Assembly (NCBI GenBank): GCA_025453315.1
Contig: JALOQQ010000075.1
Span: 1 to 5,251 of the forward strand
Length of the DNA: 5,251 nucleotides
From: Planctomycetota bacterium
GTDB lineage: Bacteria; Patescibacteriota; Patescibacteriia; Patescibacteriales; UBA12465
Reading direction: 5' to 3'
This document shows, piece after piece, positions 1 to 5,251 of the stretch (positions are counted from its first letter, which is position 1; every line of letters starts with the position of its first letter). A model generated the notes under the pieces. The model did not search any database, was not told the DNA's origin, and saw nothing but the letters and a program-made list of their open reading frames with translations. A program made the translations under genes and the position numbers.

Positions 1-104
1 AACCTAATTTCCAAGGTGCTTTAAGAACGGTAAAAGTTGTTAGTGTAGTAAAACCTGATGAAACAAAAACTGTTAAGCCAAAAGCTAAAGCAAAAAAGAA
101 ATAA
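1..104 (+). CDS. C-terminal end of an unidentified protein with a Lys/Ala tail (5' truncated by window edge)
   Basis: Reading frame 3 is open from the window edge to a TAA at 102-104; the other two plus frames stop within the first 25 bases. The visible residues begin PNFQGALRTVKVVSVVKP and continue into a tail made mostly of Lys, Ala, Pro and Thr that ends KAKAKKK. Such a basic low-complexity tail is common on nucleic-acid-binding proteins, including ribosomal proteins of AT-rich bacteria, but the 33 or so residues seen do not let me name a family. A strong hairpin terminator starts 23 bases after the stop, which supports a real gene end. The product is unknown; the existence of a coding end is fairly sure. 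Confidence 0.65.
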   Translation, partial: PNFQGALRTVKVVSVVKPDETKTVKPKAKAKKK

Positions 105-127
105 TTTTTTTCTAGTTCGCTTTATAT

Positions 128-163
128 AAAAAATACCAACTAGTCTATAGTTGGTATTTTTTT
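128..163. terminator. Bidirectional rho-independent terminator between the upstream gene and pyrG
   Basis: A perfect 15-bp inverted repeat (128-142 against 148-162) encloses the 5-base loop GTCTA. The core stem is TACCAACTA paired with TAGTTGGTA, flanked by an A-run on the left and a T-run on the right. Each strand's transcript therefore ends in a hairpin followed by a U-tract. On the plus strand it lies 23 bases after the stop of the truncated gene; on the minus strand it lies about 45 bases after the pyrG stop. The two genes converge, so one element can serve both. Confidence 0.9.
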
Positions 164-207
164 ATTTTCGATCAATTAACATTCTTAATTAATTACTCTG
201 AAATTTC

Positions 208-1887
208 TTATTTTTTATTTGCTTTCTTTTTTAATTCTTTGCACACGCGCATAAATTCTACAAAAAGTGGATGTGGATTAAGAGGACGAGAAATATATTC
301 TGGATGGAATTGAACACCAATAAAGAAAGGATGGTTTGCTAATTCAACCGCCTCAACTATTCTGCCGTCAGGAGAGGTTCCGGCAATAATTAAACCTTTT
401 TTAGTAAACAACTCTTTATATTTATTATTAAATTCATAACGATGACGATGGCGCTCGCTAATTACTGGACTCTTAGTAAATTTAGCATAAGCTTTGGCTA
501 AATGAGTCTTTGGCGTCATAAGGCAAGGCCAACCACCTAGACGAATAGTGCCACCATAACCTTTCTTTTTTATTAATTCTATTTGTTCTGGCATGATATG
601 AATAACCGGATCCTTGGTTTGGGAATTAATTTCTTCGGAATTAGCATCACGCAAACCACAAACATCGCGAGCAAATTCAATTACTGCCATCTGCATACCA
701 TAACATAAACCAAAATAAGGAATTTTTTTCTCACGACAATATTTAATAGTAGCAATCTTTCCTTCAGAACCACGAGCTCCCCAACCTTGAGGAATAATTA
801 AACCATCCATTCCCTTCACCTCATTTAAACCATCTTTTTCAACAGCTTCAGCGTTTAACCAATGAAGTTTTAAATTAGCGTTATTATAACAAGCGGCATG
901 CTTTACGGCTTCGATAACTGAAATATAGGAATCAGTTAAAGAAAAATCACCCGTAGCAAAATATTTACCAACAATACCAATATTAATAAGCTCTTGTTTC
1001 TGACAAGATTTTTTACGAGCAATCATTCTCTGCCAATCATTAAGATTACTTTTTCTTTTACCTAAACCGAACTTTTTTAAAATTTTATTACCTAAATCAT
1101 CTTTTTCAAAATTAAGAGGAATATCATAAATTGACTCTACATCAGGAGCAGAAATTACAGCATCTTCAGATAAATTACAATGAACCGCTATTTTACCGCG
1201 TCTTACTTTATCAATCGGCACTTCGGAACGAGCCACAATAAAATCCGGCTGAATACCAGCGCTATTTAAACTACGAACAGCGTGCTGAGTTGGTTTAGTT
1301 TTCATTTCCCCAACTTTATTAGGAAATGGTAAATAAGAAACCATAACAAAAGCGACGTCGAGCGGATTTCTTAATTTCATAACTCTAGCTGCTTCCAAAA
1401 AGAGAAGATTTTCGTATTCACCAACCGTACCACCAATTTCAATAACCATAATTTCGGCACCAGTCTTTTTAGCGGCCAAAGCGATTCTTTCGCGAACTTC
1501 GCGTGGAACATGAGGTACTACCTGCACACATTTACCGCCATATTCCAAATTTCTTTCTTTATCAATAATACTTTTATAAACACGACCGGTAGTCATGTAA
1601 TTTTCACGGTAAATATTTTTATTTAAAAATCTTTCGTAGTTGCCAAGATCTTGATCGGTTTCATCACCATCCTCGGTTACAAAAACTTCACCATGCTCAG
1701 TAGGATTCATAGTACCAGCATCAAGGTTTATATAAGGGTCAATCTTCATCGTACTAACATTAAAACCCTTAGCTTGCATAATATAAGCTATAGAAGCGGT
1801 AGTAATGCCCTTTCCTACACCAGACATGACACCACCAACAACAAAAATAAATTTGGTTGGCATTTTCTTTTTTTTCTTCTTGGCCAT
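208..1887 (-). CDS. pyrG: CTP synthase (glutamine-hydrolysing)
   Basis: This cytosolic enzyme makes CTP from UTP, ATP and glutamine, the last step of de novo pyrimidine nucleotide synthesis. The synthetase domain (about residues 11-285) shows the P-loop GGVMSGVGKG (18-27, Lys26), DPYINLDAGTM (50-60), HGEVFVTEDG (65-74), EIGGTVG (150-156) and KTKPTQH (196-202). The class I glutaminase domain (about 300-555) carries nucleophile Cys395 in GLCYGMQ and the His528/Glu530 pair in FHPE, plus RHRHRYE (479-485). The 559-residue length is slightly above the usual 545 or so because of basic ends: AKKKKKK after Met1 and KKKANKK at the C-terminus. Alignment with E. coli places Met9 (ATG at 1863-1861) at the canonical start, so either ATG may be used; neither has a Shine-Dalgarno sequence. 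The PQGWG and GLCYG variants at the glutaminase site are unusual against the E. coli PGGFG and GICLG. Family identity is certain. Confidence 0.98.
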   Translation of the reverse strand: MAKKKKKKMPTKFIFVVGGVMSGVGKGITTASIAYIMQAKGFNVSTMKIDPYINLDAGTMNPTEHGEVFVTEDGDETDQDLGNYERFLNKNIYRENYMTTGRVYKSIIDKERNLEYGGKCVQVVPHVPREVRERIALAAKKTGAEIMVIEIGGTVGEYENLLFLEAARVMKLRNPLDVAFVMVSYLPFPNKVGEMKTKPTQHAVRSLNSAGIQPDFIVARSEVPIDKVRRGKIAVHCNLSEDAVISAPDVESIYDIPLNFEKDDLGNKILKKFGLGKRKSNLNDWQRMIARKKSCQKQELINIGIVGKYFATGDFSLTDSYISVIEAVKHAACYNNANLKLHWLNAEAVEKDGLNEVKGMDGLIIPQGWGARGSEGKIATIKYCREKKIPYFGLCYGMQMAVIEFARDVCGLRDANSEEINSQTKDPVIHIMPEQIELIKKKGYGGTIRLGGWPCLMTPKTHLAKAYAKFTKSPVISERHRHRYEFNNKYKELFTKKGLIIAGTSPDGRIVEAVELANHPFFIGVQFHPEYISRPLNPHPLFVEFMRVCKELKKKANKK

Positions 1888-1891
1888 AAAT

Positions 1892-1920
1892 TTGACAATT
1901 ATATATTAATATGTTTTAAT
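1892..1920 (+). promoter_or_regulatory. Sigma-70-type promoter for the orphan acidic gene
   Basis: A perfect -35 TTGACA lies at 1892-1897, followed by an exactly 17-bp spacer and a -10 TTTAAT at 1915-1920 (5 of 6 matches). Predicted initiation near 1926-1928 leaves a leader of about 70 nucleotides before the ATG at 1998. The -35 begins four bases from the pyrG start codon and the element overlaps the candidate pyrG -10 boxes, so divergent transcription could interfere. A perfect TATAAT at 1921-1926 on the same strand is an alternative -10, but its 23-bp spacing from this -35 is too long. Confidence 0.65.
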
Positions 1921-1924
1921 TATA
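1898..1924 (-). promoter_or_regulatory. Candidate pyrG -10 elements (two TATAAT boxes)
   Basis: On the minus strand a perfect TATAAT occupies 1903-1898 and another 1924-1919. The nearer box ends 10 bases before the ATG at 1887, so initiation 6-8 bases downstream would give a leader of only a few nucleotides. The farther box would give a leader of about 25 nucleotides. Neither has a good -35: a 17-bp spacer from the near box gives only 3 of 6 matches. In DNA this AT-rich, single TATAAT hits are weak evidence, so which box is used, if either, is uncertain. Confidence 0.45.
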
Positions 1925-1997
1925 ATAACCTGATCTTTTTGGATTATTCTAAATTGATCTTTTCAAATCACTTGTTTAACTAATAAATTTTTTTAAC

Positions 1998-2300
1998 ATG
2001 GCAGTAAGAATTTTTGTTTCAGGCATCATGTATGTAGCTTTTGTAGATGGCGACATTTTAGACTCATCGGATGATTTAAAAGACATTGCGCAAGTAATTG
2101 CAGATAATCATCCAGATCAAATCGAGGATATTAAATTTACTTCACCACCAGACGGATACACTAAACTGGATAAACGGGAAATTGAAACTCTACAAGCAGC
2201 TATAAAAAATTTTTTACAACCAGAAATGTTAAATCTTGATCTTGATGAAGATGAATCAAAGCCAACATCAAGGTCAATGGCTTTAATGCTTAGTTTCTGA
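1998..2300 (+). CDS. Orphan small acidic protein of unknown function (100 residues)
   Basis: I do not recognise this family. The 100 residues begin MAVRIFVSGIMYVAF and contain about 20 Asp/Glu against about 9 Lys/Arg, so the protein is clearly acidic. By eye, an alternating hydrophobic stretch at 3-16 could form beta strands, 25-44 and 57-74 look helical, and 79-88 is an acidic segment (LDLDEDES) before a more hydrophobic end. There is no signal peptide, clear membrane span, Cys pair or catalytic motif. The gene stands alone between a near-consensus promoter and a good terminator, which argues it is real although no partner is nearby. It is the only complete plus-strand gene and the only one ending in TGA. 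The ATG at 1998 has no Shine-Dalgarno sequence. An in-frame ATG at 2028 (Met11), with AGG four bases upstream, is an alternative giving 90 residues. A shorter minus-strand ORF over the same bases lacks comparable signals. Confidence 0.75.
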   Translation: MAVRIFVSGIMYVAFVDGDILDSSDDLKDIAQVIADNHPDQIEDIKFTSPPDGYTKLDKREIETLQAAIKNFLQPEMLNLDLDEDESKPTSRSMALMLSF

Positions 2301-2323
2301 AATTTACATTTTACTAGCAATTT

Positions 2324-2360
2324 GGCGTTGTTCCCTAAAAAGACAACGCCTTATTTTTTT
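2324..2360 (+). terminator. Rho-independent terminator of the orphan gene
   Basis: GGCGTTGT (2324-2331) pairs perfectly with ACAACGCC (2343-2350), with a possible extra T-G pair closing a 9-base loop. The run TTATTTTTTT follows at 2351-2360. The stem starts 24 bases after the TGA. On the minus strand the same hairpin follows the ctpA stop but is followed by AAATTGC with no U-tract, so it is a much poorer terminator for ctpA. The T-run overlaps the last bases of ctpA. Confidence 0.88.
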
Positions 2361-3642
2361 ATTTTTTCTCTTCTTCTTTTACTTTCTTTTCTAAATTTTT
2401 AACATTATTTTCAGCATTCCCTAATATAATAGATACGGCTTTATCTAATTGCGGATCCTTATCTTTCTGAAAATCTTCTAAAGTCATTTTTACCTCTTGA
2501 TCTGGTTTAATTCCTTCTTCATTAATTGAACGCCCTTTAGGTGTTAACCATTTAGCAATAGTCACTTTTAAAGAAGCACCGCCACTTAAATTTTCTAAAA
2601 CCTGGACCGATCCTTTACCAAAAGTTTTTTCACCAACAATTGTCGCTACGCCATAATCCTGTAAAGCGCCAGCAACAATTTCTGAGGCTGAGGCCGAACC
2701 ACCATTAACTAAAACAATAGTTTTAAAACCAGACAATCTAGATTTACCATTAGTATAATATTCTTTTTGTTTAGAACCTGTTTTTTCCGTAACTACCGTT
2801 CCCTCTTTGATCCATTCGCTAGCCACTTGAATGGCAGTTTCTAAATAACCACCCGGATCACTACGTAAATCTAAAATAATACCCTTAGGATTTTTAACTA
2901 AAATATCCCTAATAGCTTCATGAAATAAATCAGTAGTATCATTATTAAAAGCTGAAATACGTATCACATAAACACCATCCTGACGCATTTCCTTTTTAAC
3001 ACTTTTTACTACAATAACATCGCGAATTATTTTTAATTCTCTACTTTCTTTATCTTTAAGGCCAAGGACCTTTAATATTACCTCAGTTCCCTTTTGGCCT
3101 TTAATTTTCTTAACCGCTCCCTCAACACTTATATTCTGCGTTGATTCACCATTGATAGATAAAATTTTATCACCACTTCTTAAGCCAGCACGAGCGGCTG
3201 GAGAATCGTCTAAAGGAGCAACCACTGTTAGAATATCATCTCGAATAGCAATTTCGGCGCCAATCCCTTCAAAGGTTCCAGCCATATCATCATTAAACTC
3301 TTTAGTGGTTTTTTCATCCATAAAAATAGTATAAGGATCACCAAACGAAGCGGCTAAGCCCTTTAAAGAACCATTAAACATTTCCTTTTCACTAATTTTA
3401 TTTTGATCAACATATTTCTGTTTTAATTTATTCCAAACTTCCCAATACAAATTAAAATCAACACTTTTATCTGTGAGATTTTCTTTAGCAACAGCATTGA
3501 CTTGTTGCGTATTAATGCTAGTCGTATTAATAGCACCAGTTTTTTGCAATTGAACACCAGCCCCAAAAGAGCCGAGCATTAATACCAAGATAATAATAAA
3601 AGACCAGATCTTACTAAAAAATTTTTCCTTTCCAAAAGACAT
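2359..3642 (-). CDS. ctpA: C-terminal processing peptidase, S41 family, membrane-anchored with PDZ domain
   Basis: CtpA/Prc-type proteases cleave exported or membrane proteins from their C-terminal side, outside the cytoplasmic membrane. From the ATG at 3642 the product has 427 residues. A basic start (MSFGKEKFFSK) precedes one membrane anchor (about 14-31), then an N-terminal helical region (about 62-118), a PDZ domain (about 122-195; EGIGAEI and GLRSGDKILSINGE) and the S41 core. The catalytic serine is the middle Ser of SASAS (Ser318), the general-base Lys343 lies in FGKG 25 residues later, and Gln347 completes the Ser/Lys/Gln set known from CtpB. The tail is Lys/Glu rich and ends EEEKK. 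The frame stays open to a TTG at 3690, which would add 16 residues and overlap tsaC. I prefer the ATG because the anchor then sits at the usual position. No Shine-Dalgarno is visible. It is probably the last gene of the cvpA-tsaC-ctpA group. The target is unknown. Confidence 0.93.
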   Translation of the reverse strand: MSFGKEKFFSKIWSFIIILVLMLGSFGAGVQLQKTGAINTTSINTQQVNAVAKENLTDKSVDFNLYWEVWNKLKQKYVDQNKISEKEMFNGSLKGLAASFGDPYTIFMDEKTTKEFNDDMAGTFEGIGAEIAIRDDILTVVAPLDDSPAARAGLRSGDKILSINGESTQNISVEGAVKKIKGQKGTEVILKVLGLKDKESRELKIIRDVIVVKSVKKEMRQDGVYVIRISAFNNDTTDLFHEAIRDILVKNPKGIILDLRSDPGGYLETAIQVASEWIKEGTVVTEKTGSKQKEYYTNGKSRLSGFKTIVLVNGGSASASEIVAGALQDYGVATIVGEKTFGKGSVQVLENLSGGASLKVTIAKWLTPKGRSINEEGIKPDQEVKMTLEDFQKDKDPQLDKAVSIILGNAENNVKNLEKKVKEEEKK

Positions 3643-3670
3643 ATAATAAAAATGAATTAATAAATATTTT

Positions 3671-4267
3671 TTACTTACGCAAAACAACAATATTAGAAAT
3701 ATCTCTAATATCCAATAAACGCGAAGGTTTTTTTCTTCTCATTTGACCGGCATTAACAATTAAATCCGGTTTATTTTTTTGAGAAAAAATACTATCTACC
3801 TGCTTAACATCGAGAATAACTTCTTGTCCGCTGAGATTTAAACTGGTGGAAACCAGTGGTTCACCTAATGACTTTATTATTTTAATAAGAAAATCATCTT
3901 TGGGCAAACGTACGCCAACGCTATCTCTACCGCCAGTGATAATTGGGCTTAAATTAGGCTTTTTTTTCAAAATAACCGAAACTGGACCTGGCCAAATCTT
4001 TTTTAAATAATCCAATTGTTTTCTAGTAACTTGGCAATATTTCTTTAACATAGCCTGACTAGAAACCAAAATTAAAAAGGGCTTTTTTTCTTCCCTTTGT
4101 TTAATAAGATGTATTTTTTTTACTGCCCTCAAAATACTAACCGAACAACTTAAGCCATAAATAGTGTCAGTGGGACAAACCACGACCTTACCATTTCGTA
4201 ATGTTTCAACAATGAACTTTAACTCTCCAATTAAGAGCTTTTTTTTATTTACTTTCAGAAACTGCAT
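3671..4267 (-). CDS. tsaC: L-threonylcarbamoyladenylate synthase (TsaC/Sua5/YrdC family)
   Basis: This cytosolic enzyme condenses threonine, bicarbonate and ATP into threonylcarbamoyl-AMP. The TsaB/D/E machinery uses that product to make t6A at position 37 of tRNAs that read ANN codons. The 198 residues form a single YrdC domain: PTDTIYGLSC (32-41), KQREEKKPF (56-64), WPGPVSVIL (92-100), VGVRLP (117-122), STSLNLSG (140-147; usually STSANxSG) and KPSRLLDI (180-187; the PSTVVD-like motif). There is no C-terminal Sua5 domain, so it is the short TsaC type. The ATG lies 4 bases after the cvpA stop, which implies cotranscription and probably coupled translation, since no Shine-Dalgarno is seen. YciO-like paralogues share the fold, but the intact binding motifs favour the synthase. 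The partners TsaB, TsaD and TsaE are not in this window. Confidence 0.93.
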   Translation of the reverse strand: MQFLKVNKKKLLIGELKFIVETLRNGKVVVCPTDTIYGLSCSVSILRAVKKIHLIKQREEKKPFLILVSSQAMLKKYCQVTRKQLDYLKKIWPGPVSVILKKKPNLSPIITGGRDSVGVRLPKDDFLIKIIKSLGEPLVSTSLNLSGQEVILDVKQVDSIFSQKNKPDLIVNAGQMRRKKPSRLLDIRDISNIVVLRK

Positions 4268-4271
4268 ATTT

Positions 4272-4790
4272 TTAGACGATAGATTTTAATAAACGAAGAG
4301 CTTCTGGAAAAAACGGCGAGAGGATATTTACAAACCTCAAAAGATAAGGAGTAATTTGTGAATCAACTAGCCAAGAACCTAGTAAAGAGCTAACCACGCT
4401 ATACCGAGAAATCATAAACAAAATAATACCAACCGTCAAAAGACCTTCTAAGCAACCCAAAATAGCTCCGGCTAAACGATTAATTAATTTCAAGAAAGGG
4501 ATAATGGATAAAATATTAAAAATCTTTTCTACGAATGAGAAAGCAATAACTACCAAGCGACTAACTAGACCGAAAATAATAAAAAAAGAAACCACTTTCA
4601 TGGTATTATCCCAACCATGTATAAACTGAGAAAGCCAACCAAAAAGTTGCAAATAAAAATGACTAGCCGCCCAAGCACCAATTACTAAACCGACTAAATT
4701 GCCAACCATTTTTATTAAACCTAAAAAAAGGCCGTAAAAAACAAAACCGGCAACAATAACAATTAAAACAATATCAAAAATTGATAACAT
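4272..4790 (-). CDS. cvpA: CvpA-family integral membrane protein
   Basis: The family is named for an E. coli protein needed for colicin V production; its general role is unsettled and has been linked to the cell envelope. The 172 residues are strongly hydrophobic, with about four membrane spans near 4-26, 28-50, 65-88 and 105-128, then an amphipathic C-terminal segment. Typical family features are the start FDIVLIVIVAGFVFYGLFLG, with Gly-rich turns into the second span, and the block NRLAGAILGCLEGLL (104-118), which matches the usual N-R-L-G-G-GLL pattern. The start ATG at 4790 is followed directly by the hydrophobic N-terminus, and no ribosome site precedes it. A strong promoter sits so close that the transcript would begin almost at this ATG. 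It heads the probable operon with tsaC (4-base gap) and ctpA. The family call is good; the function in this organism is unknown. Confidence 0.88.
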   Translation of the reverse strand: MLSIFDIVLIVIVAGFVFYGLFLGLIKMVGNLVGLVIGAWAASHFYLQLFGWLSQFIHGWDNTMKVVSFFIIFGLVSRLVVIAFSFVEKIFNILSIIPFLKLINRLAGAILGCLEGLLTVGIILFMISRYSVVSSLLGSWLVDSQITPYLLRFVNILSPFFPEALRLLKSIV

Positions 4791-4799
4791 ATTAAAACT

Positions 4800-4827
4800 A
4801 TTATATCACAAAGTTTAAGACTGTAAA
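4800..4827 (-). promoter_or_regulatory. Extended -10 promoter of the cvpA-tsaC-ctpA operon
   Basis: On the minus strand, TTTACA (4827-4822, 5 of 6 matches to the -35) is followed by a 16-bp spacer and a perfect TATAAT (4805-4800). TG at 4808-4807 gives an extended -10 (TGATATAAT). Only 9 bases separate the -10 box from the cvpA ATG, so the start site should fall about 2-4 bases before the ATG. The -35 lies inside a dyad-symmetric element at 4812-4843. Confidence 0.72.
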
Positions 4828-4843
4828 ACAGTTATTTTAAACT
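4812..4843. repeat. Imperfect inverted repeat between metG and cvpA (weak terminator or operator)
   Basis: Outer arms AGTTTAA (4812-4818) and TTAAACT (4837-4843), with inner arms ACTGT (4820-4824) and ACAGT (4828-4832), form a dyad with a 3-base loop and an asymmetric internal bulge. It starts 4 bases after the metG stop on the minus strand, so it could be a weak terminator, but only three U residues follow and the stem is AT-rich. It also covers the -35 box of the cvpA promoter, so an operator is equally possible. Confidence 0.4.
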
Positions 4844-4847
4844 ATTA

Positions 4848-5251
4848 TTAAGAGGTAATTCTAGGAAATAACGACTCGCCTTTTTTTATTTGCTCGCTCT
4901 TAAATTGAGCTTGAATTTTCTGAGCGGTTTCCGGCAAAAATGGTTCTAGTAAAGTGGCAATATTAAGAATATTTTGTGCCAAAGGTTCTAAAACTTTTTT
5001 TATTTCTTCTTTGTCATTTAATTGCCAAGGTTTCTTTAGAGTAATAAATTCATCACTTTCTTTTATTTTTTGCCATAACACTTTTAAAACTTCATCAAAA
5101 GCGTAAGTATTCATTTTATTCGTAAAATCCTCAATTAAATTGGGGTCAGAATTTGGGATTAAATTTAATTTAATTTCATTTTTCTCTAAAAGATTAGAAA
5201 CACGTGCTACTAAATTGCCGAGACCATTGGCCAAATCGGCATTGTATAATT
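4848..5251 (-). CDS. metG: Methionyl-tRNA synthetase, C-terminal part (5' truncated by window edge)
   Basis: The whole enzyme charges tRNA-Met with methionine in the cytosol. The window holds about 133 C-terminal residues, starting LYNADLANGLGNLVARVSNLL, the signature start of the class Ia anticodon-binding helical domain of MetRS. It continues through a KKPWQL motif (about residues 73-78 of the fragment) and ILNIATLLEPFLPETAQKI to the closing LFPRI. The catalytic Rossmann domain with its HIGH and KMSKS motifs lies outside the window. The protein stops right after LFPRI, without the extra EMAP/Trbp111-like tRNA-binding domain, so it is a short form of MetRS. The frame is open to the window edge; the TTG at 5234 is an internal Leu codon, not a start. 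It lies upstream of cvpA on the same strand, 57 bases away, so some readthrough is possible. Confidence 0.95.
   Translation of the reverse strand, partial: LYNADLANGLGNLVARVSNLLEKNEIKLNLIPNSDPNLIEDFTNKMNTYAFDEVLKVLWQKIKESDEFITLKKPWQLNDKEEIKKVLEPLAQNILNIATLLEPFLPETAQKIQAQFKSEQIKKGESLFPRITS

Noticed and set aside
1888..1925. CTP-sensing control of pyrG by reiterative G addition at a GGGC start, as in some Gram-positive bacteria
   Set aside because: The predicted initiation sites on the minus strand are A/T-rich and show no GGGC, nor an attenuator hairpin before the gene.
1651..1983. A 110-codon plus-strand ORF antisense to the 5' end of pyrG
   Set aside because: It lies mostly opposite strongly conserved pyrG codons, its product is low-complexity (rich in Asn, Phe and Ile), and it has no promoter or ribosome site of its own.
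2298..2300. TGA read as an amino acid (recoded as Gly, as in some CPR groups, code 25)
   Set aside because: Reading through would run the frame straight across the terminator hairpin into its T-run, and no TGA is needed inside any conserved gene here. TGA as stop fits better.
2117..2320. A 67-codon minus-strand ORF opposite the orphan acidic gene
   Set aside because: The plus strand here has a promoter, a terminator and a longer, protein-like ORF. The minus ORF has no start signals and runs across the leader side of the terminator.
3152..3334. A 60-codon plus-strand ORF inside ctpA
   Set aside because: It is the antisense of the PDZ domain, with no independent signals.
3643..3690. TTG start giving a 443-residue ctpA product
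   Set aside because: It would overlap tsaC by 20 bases and put 16 odd residues (MLFCVSKKYLLIHFYY) before a normal basic N-terminus and anchor. The ATG at 3642 gives the expected layout.
1..5251. tRNA or other RNA genes, CRISPR arrays, insertion sequences, phage or defence genes
   Set aside because: Nearly the whole window is taken by recognisable housekeeping genes; the gaps are 4 to about 110 bases and hold only promoters, hairpins and AT-rich DNA. No terminal repeats, transposase motifs or repeat-spacer pattern were seen.

Overview
This window reads as chromosomal housekeeping DNA from an AT-rich bacterium (roughly one third G+C by eye), most likely a Patescibacteria/CPR lineage such as Parcubacteria. 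That placement is an inference from three things: CTP synthase wording (GGVMSGVGKG, PQGWG, GLCYGMQ) that differs from the E. coli type, lysine-rich protein ends, and a compact order of small, common CPR-type genes. No search was run. Six of the seven readable stop codons are TAA. The single TGA ends a small ORF just before a good terminator, so the standard bacterial code fits.

Layout. Bases 1-104 hold the C-terminal end of an unidentified plus-strand gene. A bidirectional terminator hairpin (128-163) separates it from pyrG (CTP synthase), which runs leftward from 1887 to 208. A 110-bp divergent intergenic region (1888-1997) carries a near-consensus rightward promoter and candidate leftward -10 boxes. 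The rightward promoter serves an orphan gene for a 100-residue acidic protein of unknown function (1998-2300), which ends in a rho-independent terminator. Facing it is a leftward group: cvpA-like membrane protein (4790-4272), tsaC/sua5-type threonylcarbamoyl-AMP synthase (4267-3671) and a CtpA/Prc-like S41 processing protease (3642-2359). The gaps are 4 and 28 bp, so this is probably one operon, read from a strong extended -10 promoter at 4800-4827. The right edge holds the C-terminal end of metG (methionyl-tRNA synthetase), on the same strand.

Functionally the genes cover nucleotide synthesis (PyrG), translation (MetG; t6A tRNA modification by TsaC) and the cell envelope (CvpA-like protein, CtpA). 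I see no mobile element, CRISPR array, defence system or RNA gene. The points most worth a second look are the orphan acidic gene with its own promoter and terminator, the missing Shine-Dalgarno sequences combined with -10 boxes about 10 bp from start codons (possible leaderless mRNAs), and altered residues around the PyrG glutaminase active site.
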